Below, piece after piece: positions 15,820 through 24,080 of a stretch of 33,020 bases of DNA. The translations under genes were made by a program, and so were the position numbers. Under the pieces are notes generated by a model. That model was not told the origin of the DNA. It was given only the letters and a program-made list of their open reading frames with translations, and did not search any database. The first letter of the stretch is position 1, and each line of letters opens with the position of its first letter. This DNA is from an uncultured Rhodospirillaceae bacterium (lineage in GTDB: Bacteria; Pseudomonadota; Alphaproteobacteria; Rhodospirillales; UBA2165): the NCBI GenBank assembly GCA_913020445.1, contig CAJWAR010000043.1, forward strand, positions 1-33,020, written 5' to 3'.

Positions 15820-16686
15820 ATGGACATTCTTATAATTGGCGTGCTGCTCGGCGGTGCCTATGCGCTTATGGCGATGGGTCTGCAATTGCAGTACGGCGTT
15901 GCCCGGATTATGAATCTTGCCAATGGTGAGATGCTGGTCGCCGGATCTTTTGCGGCGTTCTGGATTTTCACCAGCGCAACATACAGTCCGGTATTATCAA
16001 TTGCCGTGGTCGCCCCCCTTGCCTTCACCGTCAATTGGCTGATTTATAAAATTTTTATGCGCCCGCTGGTTAAACGGGCTAAGTCTGAAGGGCAGCTGGA
16101 AGTTGACAGTATTCTTTCTACCTTCGGTCAAAGCTTTATTCTCGTTGGTCTCATGCTGGCCTTGTTCGGCGGTGAGTACTTTAGTTATGCTTATCTTGAA
16201 AGGCCGTTTGAAATTCTCGGCCAGCCTTACGAGCTTAACCGCGTCGTTGCTTTTTTATTCTCGATCGTGCTCTGCGGCTGCCTTTATTTTTGGCTAAACC
16301 GGACGCGCGTCGGCCTGACCCTTCGCGCCGTTTCGGTGAACGCCAATGCCGCCGGCCTGGTTGGTATAAATGTACCCCGGGCTTCCGCGTTGGCTTTCGC
16401 AATAGGTGGGGCCGTAACCGCATCGGGCGGCGCCCTGCTCAGCATGTTTCTGACATTTGACGCCTCGGTTGGCGTGATTTTCACCATGAAGGCGCTGGTA
16501 ATCGTCATCATGGGAGGGGTTAGAGATATCCGCGGCACGATCCTTGTTGCCTTCGTATTAGGTCTAACCGAAACTGCCGTAGCCAGCCTGATCGATCCGG
16601 GCCTTACCTTGGCGGCCGCCTATTTTCTGTTCATCATTATTCTGTTGTTTCGGCCGGAAGGCCTGTTTGGCCGGAGGACAACATGA
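15820..16686 (+). CDS. Branched-chain-type ABC transporter permease (LivH-like)
   Basis: An inner-membrane permease of 288 residues with about eight hydrophobic segments. It begins MDILIIGVLLGGAYALMAMG and contains LANGEMLVAGSFAAFW, the LivH-typical loop after the first helices. The C-terminal VIMGGVRDIRGTILVAFVLGL stretch is the conserved cytoplasmic coupling region that contacts the ATPases. It pairs with the LivM-like permease, whose ATG overlaps its stop by four bases (ATGA, 16683-16686). The length is normal for the family. It follows the binding-protein gene after a hairpin and has only a weak ribosome site, which would keep its level below that of the binding protein. Confidence 0.92.
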   Translation: MDILIIGVLLGGAYALMAMGLQLQYGVARIMNLANGEMLVAGSFAAFWIFTSATYSPVLSIAVVAPLAFTVNWLIYKIFMRPLVKRAKSEGQLEVDSILSTFGQSFILVGLMLALFGGEYFSYAYLERPFEILGQPYELNRVVAFLFSIVLCGCLYFWLNRTRVGLTLRAVSVNANAAGLVGINVPRASALAFAIGGAVTASGGALLSMFLTFDASVGVIFTMKALVIVIMGGVRDIRGTILVAFVLGLTETAVASLIDPGLTLAAAYFLFIIILLFRPEGLFGRRTT

Positions 16687-17621
16687 CGCGCCTGGAGTTG
16701 TACGGTCTTTTGGCGGGTATTTTAATTTTTACCGTCGCCGCCTTTTTACCGATTTTCAATACCGGCTACGCCCTGTCGCTTGGTGTGACCATCGCCATGT
16801 ATACCGTCCTTTCGACATCCTGGACGCTGTTTTCCGGTCCGACCCATTACATATCGCTCGCCACGGCAGCATTCTTTGGCCTCGGCATGTATGTTGTCGG
16901 CGGCGGTCTTGAATTGTTGCCGTTTCCGGTATTGGTGCTGATCGCAGCTTTGGTCGGCGCCGTCCTCGCCGGATTTGTCGGTCTTGCCACCCTTAGATTG
17001 TCTGGCGTCTACTTCGTTATTTTCACCCTCGGCCTCGCCGAACTTATTCGCCAACTCATGACCTGGGGACAGACGACGCTGGGCACCAGCAGCGGCCTTT
17101 ATGTGCTGACCAATATTGATGAGAAAATAATCTATTGGGAGCTCTTAGTCCTAGCTGGCTTTGTCTATCTCATAGGTTGGTGGATTAACCGCTCAAGACT
17201 CGGCTTCGCGCTCCGGATCATTGGCAATGACGAAACCGTTGCCAAGCACAGCGGTATTAATACGGCTTTGGTGAAAGTGTTTTTGTTTATGATTTCCGGC
17301 TCTGTTGCCGCCACCACTGGCGCTTTGCTGGCGCCGCGCTGGACTTATATCGAGCCGACAATTGCGTTTAGTCCGATGCTGTCTTTTCTCGTTGTTATTA
17401 TGGCGCTTATTGGCGGTGCGCATCGCCTATGGGGTCCGGTTTTTGGCGTCGTGCCGTTTGCTCTGGTGTGGGATTTAATCACCGCCAAATTTCCCAATCA
17501 GACCGCGCTCATGCTGGGCATTGCATTTTTGCTTATTGTCTATGCCATCCCCCATGGCTTTGTTGGGATCGGTGAGAAATACTGGGCCAAGTATAAACAC
17601 TGGAAAGTAAAAAATGTCTGA
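16683..17621 (+). CDS. Branched-chain-type ABC transporter permease (LivM-like)
   Basis: The second permease subunit, 312 residues, with about nine hydrophobic segments. The early SWTLFSGPTHYISLATAAFFGLGMY stretch and the late VIMALIGGAHRLWGPVFGVVPFAL coupling region are characteristic of LivM-type proteins, as is the LRIIGNDETVAKHSGI segment between them. The ATG overlaps the stop of the LivH-like gene, and its own end overlaps the ATPase gene that follows by eight bases, so expression is tightly coupled. The length is within the family range. It would form a heterodimeric channel with the 15820-16686 product. Confidence 0.92.
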   Translation: MTRLELYGLLAGILIFTVAAFLPIFNTGYALSLGVTIAMYTVLSTSWTLFSGPTHYISLATAAFFGLGMYVVGGGLELLPFPVLVLIAALVGAVLAGFVGLATLRLSGVYFVIFTLGLAELIRQLMTWGQTTLGTSSGLYVLTNIDEKIIYWELLVLAGFVYLIGWWINRSRLGFALRIIGNDETVAKHSGINTALVKVFLFMISGSVAATTGALLAPRWTYIEPTIAFSPMLSFLVVIMALIGGAHRLWGPVFGVVPFALVWDLITAKFPNQTALMLGIAFLLIVYAIPHGFVGIGEKYWAKYKHWKVKNV

Positions 17622-18348
17622 TATCGCCGCACTTTCCATCCAAAACGTAACCCGAAACTTTGGCGGTTTGGTCGCCGTCGATCAAATGTCGTTTGAAATT
17701 CAAGAACACGAAGTCTTGGGTCTGATCGGCCCGAACGGGTCCGGCAAGACGACGATGTTGAATTTGATCTCAGGCTTGCTGAAACTCAGCTCAGGTAAAG
17801 TTGAATTGTTTGGCAAAGAAATCTCCGGGCGCTCTTCCAACCGGATTGCCCGCCAGGGCATCGCCCGCACCTTTCAATTGGTTCGCATGTTACCGAGCAT
17901 GACCGTAATGGAGAATGTCTCCGCCGGCGGTGTATTTGGCCATCGAAGATATTGGGGTGATAAACTCGAACGGCGCGCCAAATATATGGTGGGCCAAGTC
18001 GGCTTAGAGGGCCAAGAGCAAATGCCCGTCGGTGCGCTCACCTATATTGATCAAAAGCGGGTGGAATTGGCGCGCGCCTTGATGTCTGATCCGCAACTGC
18101 TGCTGCTCGATGAATGGCTGGCTGGTCTTAATCCGTCGGAAATGAAAATTGGCATCAGCTTGATCAATGGGCTCAGATACGAAGGCCGTACAATAGTCGT
18201 CGTCGAACATTATATGGACGCCATCAGAAGTCTGTGTGATCGTTGCGTGGTAATGAATAGCGGCGCTAAAATCGCCGAAGGCTCACCAGAGGACGTGCTA
18301 AGCGATCCGGAAGTGGTCAGAGCTTACCTCGGAGACGATGATGCTTGA
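17614..18348 (+). CDS. ABC transporter ATPase (LivG-like)
   Basis: One of two ATPases of the importer, 244 residues. Walker A is GPNGSGKT (39-46), the Q-loop is at Gln88 (TFQLVRMLP), Walker B is LLLLDE (162-167) and the switch His is 199 (VVVEHYM). The signature is degenerate, LTYIDQKRVELARAL instead of LSGGQ-type; LivG proteins usually have LSYGxQ here. The residue after the catalytic Glu is Trp (DEWLAGLNP) rather than the common Pro (DEPxAGLNP). This may be a subfamily trait. It overlaps both neighbouring genes by about 8-11 bases and would pair with the LivF-like ATPase. Confidence 0.92.
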   Translation: MSDIAALSIQNVTRNFGGLVAVDQMSFEIQEHEVLGLIGPNGSGKTTMLNLISGLLKLSSGKVELFGKEISGRSSNRIARQGIARTFQLVRMLPSMTVMENVSAGGVFGHRRYWGDKLERRAKYMVGQVGLEGQEQMPVGALTYIDQKRVELARALMSDPQLLLLDEWLAGLNPSEMKIGISLINGLRYEGRTIVVVEHYMDAIRSLCDRCVVMNSGAKIAEGSPEDVLSDPEVVRAYLGDDDA

Positions 18349-19216
18349 ATGCCGCAGCCTGTCAGTATCGTACGGCCCCCACCGCGCCTTAGACGGTGTA
18401 TCGATCAATATCGAACCAGGAGAAATCGTCGTCATCCTAGGCGCTAATGGCGCCGGTAAAAGTACGCTGCTGAAATCGATTGCTGGGGTCATTGACTATG
18501 ATGACGATGATGACGAATTCAACAGCGAAATTTTGATGGATGGCGCGTCAATCTATGATTGGGACCCGCATGAAGTCGTTGAAGTTGGATTATCAATGGT
18601 CCCGGAGGGCAGAGATTTATTTGGCGAATTAACCGTGATGGAAAATCTTATGCTCGGCGCTTACCCTCGCCGGGCGCGCGGCGATGAAACCGCTAATTTG
18701 GACCGCGTTATGGCTGTTTTTCCCCAGCTGGCCGAACGCCGGTCCCAGATCGCCCGCACCATGAGCGGCGGCGAACAACAGATGGTCGCGGTCGGACGCG
18801 CCATGATGTCAGCGCCGTCAATCTTGATGCTTGATGAGCCGTCGCTGGGCCTATCGCCGTTGCTTTGCACTGAATTGTTTAAAGCGCTTGTCGAAATACG
18901 CCGCTCAGGTGTCGGAATTTTACTGGTCGAGCAAAATGCCAAACAAAGTCTCGCCATTGCGGATCGCGGCTATTTGTTGGAAACTGGCCGCATTACCGGC
19001 GAAGATACGGCTGAGGCATTGGCCAACGATCAAGCGGTACTGCGGGCTTATCTCGGCGGTGCCACCCTGATGAATACAAGCGCCGCCAAGCGGCTGCCAA
19101 CTGCCGGTATTCTTAAAGGTGATATCCGCAACCTTATTAATCGCGCTGAGCAACGGCAAAATGACCACATAACATCCTTACGTTCGCGGAAAAACGATCC
19201 GCCAAAGCAGGAATAG
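18338..19216 (+). CDS. ABC transporter ATPase (LivF-like) with acidic insert and long C-terminal tail
   Basis: The partner ATPase, 292 residues, about 50 longer than usual LivF proteins (roughly 235-240). Walker A is GANGAGKS (35-42), the signature MSGGEQQMVAVGRA (142-155), Walker B LMLDE (163-167), and the switch region VEQN (197-200). Two additions stand out: an acidic run DYDDDDDE (53-60) directly after the first helix, and a basic, polar tail after YLGG (about 242-292: KRLPTAGIL, NRAEQRQ, RSRKNDPPKQE). The gene overlaps the LivG-like gene by 11 bases. The function is energising import; the tail may be regulatory or only variable. Confidence 0.9.
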   Translation: MMLECRSLSVSYGPHRALDGVSINIEPGEIVVILGANGAGKSTLLKSIAGVIDYDDDDDEFNSEILMDGASIYDWDPHEVVEVGLSMVPEGRDLFGELTVMENLMLGAYPRRARGDETANLDRVMAVFPQLAERRSQIARTMSGGEQQMVAVGRAMMSAPSILMLDEPSLGLSPLLCTELFKALVEIRRSGVGILLVEQNAKQSLAIADRGYLLETGRITGEDTAEALANDQAVLRAYLGGATLMNTSAAKRLPTAGILKGDIRNLINRAEQRQNDHITSLRSRKNDPPKQE

Positions 19217-19225
19217 GAGATAGCC

Positions 19226-20686
19226 ATGAACAAGATATTTAACGACATGTATGTTGGTGGCAGGTGGTGGCCGATTGAGAAAACTTTCTCTGACATTAAT
19301 CCTTCCGATGATACGGTTTGGGCCGAAGTGCCTGATGTCGGCATCAAGGAAGTTCGTAGCGCCATCGATTCCGCTAATCACGCCTTTGAGAAATGGTCGG
19401 AGCTGCCTTTCAACCAGCGTGCACACTACATGATTAAAATCGCTGAAGTCTTCGAAAAACGGAAGATGGATGTCGTTAAAGCTTTGCGCGCCGAGGCCGG
19501 CGGATGGTTTGGCAAAGGCATGTTTGAAGCGATGTATATACCGGAAATTTTTTATGCCGCCGCGGCGATGAATTATCAGGCGATTGGCGAAGTCATCCCC
19601 TCTGATTCCGGTAAACTCTCGATGGCCATCCGGCGGCCAATGGGCGTAATTTCCGTTATCAGCCCGTGGAACTTTCCGACTCTTTTGACCTCCCGTGGTA
19701 TCGCTTTTGCACTCGCTGCCGGCAATACGGTGGTGCTCAAACCCTCGGAAGAAACCCCCTATTGCGGCGGCCTTTTGTTTGCTGAAATTTTTGAAGAAGC
19801 CGGTGTCCCGGGTGGCGTACTCAATGTCGTCACCTGTTCCAGAGACAATGTTTCGGAAGTCGGCGAAGAACTGGTCGAGAATCCGCTGGTTAAAGGAATT
19901 TCCTTTACCGGATCAACCGCCGTTGGCCGGGAAATTGCTGCCCGCGCGGGTGCTCATTTAAAAAAATGCTGCGTTGAGCTGGGCGGGAAAGACGCATTGA
20001 TCGTTTGCGAAGACGCTGATATGGACCGGGCAACGGGTGCAGCTAATTTCGGCAGCTTTATGCATCAGGGCCAGATTTGCATGTCGGTCGAAAAAATTCT
20101 GGTGCACGAAAGTGTTATGACCGAGTTCCTTGATCGCTTCAAAGAACGCGCTGGCAAACTCAAAGTCGGCGATCCGACTAAGGAAATGGATCATATCATC
20201 GGGCCGTTGATCAATGACCGGCAAGTGGCCCGCGTCAAGGGGCAAATCGACGATGCGCTCGAAAAAGGCGCCAAGATTGTCTTGGGTGGCAAGGTCGAAG
20301 GCCGTTATGTTGAGCCAACCATCATGGTCGATGTCACCCCAGATATGAAACTGTATCAAGATGAAACTTTTGGCCCGGTCGTCCCGGTAATTCCCTTTGC
20401 GACTGACGAAGAAGCCATCGCCATCGCCAATGACACTGAATACGGCCTGTCATCCGGCGTGATTACCAAAGATGAATATCGCGGACTGGAAATTGCCCAG
20501 AAACTGGAAACCGGCATGTGCCATATCAACTGTTCTTCAGTTAATGATGAGCCTCACGCACCATTTGGCGGTTCAAAATCTTCCGGTGTCGGCCGCCATG
20601 GCGGGCGCTGGGCGACGGATACTTTTACGGAAACCAGATGGATCACGCTGGAACGCGGTGGCCGGGGTTTCCCGCCGGGCTTTTGA
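19226..20686 (+). CDS. Aldehyde dehydrogenase (NAD(P)+-dependent, benzaldehyde/vanillin-type)
   Basis: A cytoplasmic ALDH-superfamily enzyme of 486 residues that oxidises an aldehyde to its acid. Oxyanion Asn149 lies in SPWNFP, Glu251 in ELGGK, and catalytic Cys285 in QGQICMS. FTGSTAVG (228-234) is the cofactor-binding loop. The C-terminal pattern CHINCSSVNDEPHAPFGGSKSSGVGRHGGR with TETRWITL resembles benzaldehyde, vanillin and salicylaldehyde dehydrogenases more than succinate-semialdehyde or betaine types. The start follows GGAGATAGCC. It is the last gene of the importer operon, only nine bases after the ATPase stop, so the imported compound may be converted to an aldehyde that this enzyme oxidises. 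The substrate is inferred only. Confidence 0.92.
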   Translation: MNKIFNDMYVGGRWWPIEKTFSDINPSDDTVWAEVPDVGIKEVRSAIDSANHAFEKWSELPFNQRAHYMIKIAEVFEKRKMDVVKALRAEAGGWFGKGMFEAMYIPEIFYAAAAMNYQAIGEVIPSDSGKLSMAIRRPMGVISVISPWNFPTLLTSRGIAFALAAGNTVVLKPSEETPYCGGLLFAEIFEEAGVPGGVLNVVTCSRDNVSEVGEELVENPLVKGISFTGSTAVGREIAARAGAHLKKCCVELGGKDALIVCEDADMDRATGAANFGSFMHQGQICMSVEKILVHESVMTEFLDRFKERAGKLKVGDPTKEMDHIIGPLINDRQVARVKGQIDDALEKGAKIVLGGKVEGRYVEPTIMVDVTPDMKLYQDETFGPVVPVIPFATDEEAIAIANDTEYGLSSGVITKDEYRGLEIAQKLETGMCHINCSSVNDEPHAPFGGSKSSGVGRHGGRWATDTFTETRWITLERGGRGFPPGF

Positions 20687-20711
20687 TTGAACTGCCTTTC
20701 TATCGATCTTT

Positions 20712-21971
20712 TTAATTTTGCGGCAGCGTGTCAACCGGCGTTTCCAGCCGCGCGGCATGGCGGTTGACATGGCGCACGGCAAAGAACCAGATGAAAAGAC
20801 CGCAGATTGAGGCGCTCGCCAATGACAACTGCAGGCCATAAAGTTCCGATATATATCCCAGCAACAGCGCACCTAGCGCCGGCAGTGCGGTCGGCGGGAT
20901 AATGCTCAACGCCATGATCCGGCCCCGATTGGAGATCTCTGTCGTGTTGAGCAATAGCGTCTGCATACAAGAACCATTGATCACAAAGGCCGCACCAACA
21001 AAAAACAGGCTCACAACAGCAATCCAGAATACTCCTGAATAAGCAAAAATAAATATCGCCGCCAAAGCGAGAAGAATGCTCTGGTTGAGGATGGTGACCA
21101 GCCCCGACATTTTACCGCGCATGCTCATGGCGACCCCACCAACAACAGCACCGATCCCGGAGGCGCCGGCGAGCATTGAGAGGCCGTCGGTACCTCGGCT
21201 AAAAACATCTTCGGCAAATCCAGCCAGCAGGTCACGATGCGGCGCCATCAATAAATGCAGCGCGATTTGTGTGTAATAGAGCGCCATCAGCGGTTTGTTG
21301 GAGAGCGTCATTTGCACGCCTTCAGTCATCTCGTGCAATAAACGATGGATCGGCTCGGTGGATTTCTGCTCTGCCGGTAGATTCAAAATGATTAGACAGT
21401 AAACGAAGAACAAAAATGACAGGCCGTTCAACACAAAAGTGCCGGCGATATCAAACAGGCTGACCACTAGCCCGAATAACCCTGCTCCAATAAATGTCGA
21501 GGCATGCCCGGCGGTTGCGTTGAAAGCGATGGCAGACGAACGTATGTCGACCGGCACCATATCCGGGATGAGGGAGTTAAAAACCGGAATAGCAAACGAA
21601 GCCGTGATACTGTAAACCAGCGTCAAGGCGACAATGAGTTCAATTGTCAGCATTCCGGTATATGTCAACACGGCAAAAACAAAAGCATTCATTGCCAAAA
21701 TAGTCTCGGCAATGATCGCGGTACGGCGAATGCCGAAGCGATCGGCAATCGCGCCCGAAAATGGCGTTAGTGCCGCAATCGGAAAAAGCGACAAGAAACC
21801 GATTGCACCCAACCAGGCTGGCGAATGGGTAAGCTCCCAGGTGAGCCAGGCAATTGCCAGACGCTGCACCCAGCCGCCCGAGCGCGACAAAAAATTACCG
21901 GTCCAAAAAATCCGGTAATCGCGGATCGCCATGATCGCGCCGATATTCCCAAAAGCCGAAGAAGAAGTCAT
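20712..21971 (-). CDS. MFS transporter (EntS/MFS_3-like), second of two paralogues
   Basis: An inner-membrane transporter of 419 residues with about twelve hydrophobic segments. Motif A is GAIADRFGIRR. It is clearly paralogous to 13101-14348: WLTWELTHSPAWLGAIGF, LAGASGIGAVVGG and PTALPALGALLLG are all shared in position. The N-terminus (MAIRDYRIFWTGNFLSRSG) is of the EntS-like type. It is convergent with the aldehyde dehydrogenase with a gap of 25 bases and no clear terminator. The ribosome site is weak. The matching pair on both sides of the importer suggests duplication of an exporter that then stayed with this operon. Confidence 0.88.
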   Translation of the reverse strand: MTSSSAFGNIGAIMAIRDYRIFWTGNFLSRSGGWVQRLAIAWLTWELTHSPAWLGAIGFLSLFPIAALTPFSGAIADRFGIRRTAIIAETILAMNAFVFAVLTYTGMLTIELIVALTLVYSITASFAIPVFNSLIPDMVPVDIRSSAIAFNATAGHASTFIGAGLFGLVVSLFDIAGTFVLNGLSFLFFVYCLIILNLPAEQKSTEPIHRLLHEMTEGVQMTLSNKPLMALYYTQIALHLLMAPHRDLLAGFAEDVFSRGTDGLSMLAGASGIGAVVGGVAMSMRGKMSGLVTILNQSILLALAAIFIFAYSGVFWIAVVSLFFVGAAFVINGSCMQTLLLNTTEISNRGRIMALSIIPPTALPALGALLLGYISELYGLQLSLASASICGLFIWFFAVRHVNRHAARLETPVDTLPQN

Positions 21972-22150
21972 GGTTAGGGTGATCCAAAGTTCCGAGCACG
22001 CCTTTAGATATCCTAAACTTCTGGTTGTGGAAAGGTGCGGTTACAAAATGCCCTTCGCTAAATTATTATTTGGCGGCTCAGTGGTAGTTTCAGACATACG
22101 AATAATTCTCCCCGATTGATCCATATGCCAAACAGCGCTAGCTTAAGCCC

Positions 22151-22813
22151 ATGCATATCGACATTATATTCGACACGATCTGTCCCTGGTGCTTCATCGG
22201 CAAGCGGCGGCTGGAGGAAATGCTGAGCCGGCGTCCCCATCTCAACACAGAAATTTACTGGCACGCCTTTTTGCTCAATCCGGATATGCCACCGGAGGGC
22301 ACGGATTTCCATGGCTATATGCGCAAAAAATTTGGCGGCGATTTGCGCTCTGAACGCTTGTTTAACGCGATCAATCAGGCGGGAAGATCAGTCGGTATTG
22401 AATTTGATTTTAACCAGGTTAAGCGCACCCCCAACACGATTGATTCCCATCGACTGGTCCGTTTTGCGGCACGCCAAGACCGCGCGACAGAAATGGTTGA
22501 GACGCTCTATCAAAGTTATTTCCTAAAAGGCCGCGATATCGGCAATCGTTCCGTGCTGATCGATATTGGCGTTTCTCAAGGGTTCGAGGAGCAGGCTTTG
22601 CGCGATTATCTCTATAGCGATGAGGACGTCGCCGATGTCCAGGAACAAAACCCCCGCTCCCACCGGCTGGGTATCAGCGGCGTACCCGCCTTTATATTCG
22701 AACGCCAATTTTCGATATCAGGCGCGCAAGACCCTATCGTGCTTGAGCGAATGCTGAATATCGCCGAGGAAAAACAGCGGGAATTTTTTGAAGCCGGCAT
22801 TCAACCGGTCTAA
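22151..22813 (+). CDS. DsbA-family oxidoreductase, FrnE-like
   Basis: A thioredoxin-fold protein of 220 residues without a signal peptide, so cytoplasmic. The active site is CPWC (Cys11-Cys14) in DTICPWCFIGKRRLEE. The family's cis-Pro region is SGVPAFIFERQ, and the helical insert (MVETLYQSYFLKGRDI) is the FrnE/2-hydroxychromene-2-carboxylate-isomerase-like part. Members act as disulfide oxidoreductases or isomerases, some in polyketide biosynthesis or stress resistance. The length is normal. It is followed after 17 bases by the hydroxy-acid oxidase, so the two probably form an operon. The start lacks a strong ribosome site but fits the family N-terminus. Confidence 0.9.
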   Translation: MHIDIIFDTICPWCFIGKRRLEEMLSRRPHLNTEIYWHAFLLNPDMPPEGTDFHGYMRKKFGGDLRSERLFNAINQAGRSVGIEFDFNQVKRTPNTIDSHRLVRFAARQDRATEMVETLYQSYFLKGRDIGNRSVLIDIGVSQGFEEQALRDYLYSDEDVADVQEQNPRSHRLGISGVPAFIFERQFSISGAQDPIVLERMLNIAEEKQREFFEAGIQPV

Positions 22814-22830
22814 TTTTAGGTAAACACCCC

Positions 22831-23973
22831 ATGAAACCAACAGACTTTCTCACCATCGACGACCTTAGAGCGCGCGCCAAAAAACGTATCCCTAAACTGG
22901 CCTTCGACTACCTCGACGGTGGTGCCGGCAGCGAAGCGAATATCGCGCGCAACCGCCAGGGCTTTGAAGATATTGTGTTGTGTCCGGAATATCTGCGGGA
23001 TGTCTCCGAGCGTAATCAGCAGGTGACAATTTTTGGCCACACCTATGATGCGCCCATCGGTGTCTCGCCGGTCGGGCTCGCCAATCTGATCTGGCCCAAA
23101 GTTGATAGCTATTTGGCGGCCATGGCGAAACAACGAAATGTGCCCTACACCTTGAGCGCCGTCGGTACGACATCGATTGAGCGGATCGCCGAAATCGCAC
23201 CAGATCACGCCTGGTTTCAGCTTTATATGCCGGGCCAGGAATACATCTGCTTTGAATTGCTGAAGCGCGCCAAAGCAGCTGGATATAATGTGCTGGTCGT
23301 CACGGTTGATATCCCGATACCTTCAAAGCGCCTGCGCGACCTGCGTAACGATTTTACGATGCCGTTTAAAATGACACCTAAAATTATCTGGGATATTGCC
23401 CGCAAGCCAAACTGGGCGCTGGCAACTCTCGCCAACGGCAAACCCCGCTTTGAAAATATGGCGCCCTATATTGATGACGCCGCGGCAGGTAAATCTTTGA
23501 ACGCTGCGCAAGCCTTGCAGGTATCCCCCAAGCTAGATGAAGATTTAATGCGGCGCATTCGAGCAGCCTGGGACGGCCCAATGGTCGTTAAAGGTATTTT
23601 GTCTCCGCGCTCTGCCGAAGCCGCCAAACGCATCGGGGCCGACGGCATTATTGTTTCCAACCATGGCGGCCGTCAGTTGGACAGCGCACCCTCAAGCATC
23701 GAAGCCCTGCCCCGCGTTGTCGATACGTTTGGTGATAACATGACCATCATGCTCGATAGCGGCGTGCGCACGGGCGGTGATATCGTCAAAGCCTATTGTC
23801 TGGGCGCGGAATTCGTTTTTTCCGGTCGCTCCTTCGTCTTTGGCGTTGGCGCCTTGGGTGAGATAGGCGGTTCTCATGTGCTTGACTTATTTGCCAATGA
23901 AGTCGACCTCACATTGGCGCAAATCGGTTGCACGAATATGGCGCAGCTCGGCGCGGAATATCTATGGAAGTAA
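22831..23973 (+). CDS. FMN-dependent alpha-hydroxy-acid oxidase/dehydrogenase (LldD-like)
   Basis: A 380-residue TIM-barrel flavoprotein oxidising an L-2-hydroxy acid such as lactate, glycolate or mandelate to the 2-oxo acid. The FMN and catalytic residues are all visible: Tyr27 in FDYLDGGAG, Tyr132 in QLYMPG, Lys254 in VVKGI, catalytic His278 and Arg281 in SNHGGRQLD, and the phosphate loop DSGVRTGGDIVKA and SGRSF. The N-terminus (DFLTIDDLRARAKKRIPK) matches LldD-like dehydrogenases. The membrane-binding loop region (about 195-215) is present but not clearly hydrophobic, so the electron acceptor is uncertain. It sits 17 bases after the FrnE-like gene. Substrate not determinable here. Confidence 0.93.
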   Translation: MKPTDFLTIDDLRARAKKRIPKLAFDYLDGGAGSEANIARNRQGFEDIVLCPEYLRDVSERNQQVTIFGHTYDAPIGVSPVGLANLIWPKVDSYLAAMAKQRNVPYTLSAVGTTSIERIAEIAPDHAWFQLYMPGQEYICFELLKRAKAAGYNVLVVTVDIPIPSKRLRDLRNDFTMPFKMTPKIIWDIARKPNWALATLANGKPRFENMAPYIDDAAAGKSLNAAQALQVSPKLDEDLMRRIRAAWDGPMVVKGILSPRSAEAAKRIGADGIIVSNHGGRQLDSAPSSIEALPRVVDTFGDNMTIMLDSGVRTGGDIVKAYCLGAEFVFSGRSFVFGVGALGEIGGSHVLDLFANEVDLTLAQIGCTNMAQLGAEYLWK

Positions 23974-24080
23974 CACACACACGTGATTTTTACCTCAAAA
24001 GCGGAATAAAAGGCCTGATTTGGGCATTTATCTGTTGTAGAAGTTCTTTCTGAAATAGATATTCATCGGGTGAAAAACAT

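Noticed and set aside
14544..19216. Urea (Urt) transporter operon
   Set aside because: The gene order fits any Liv-type importer, and no urease or urea-related gene is near; only the broad family can be stated.
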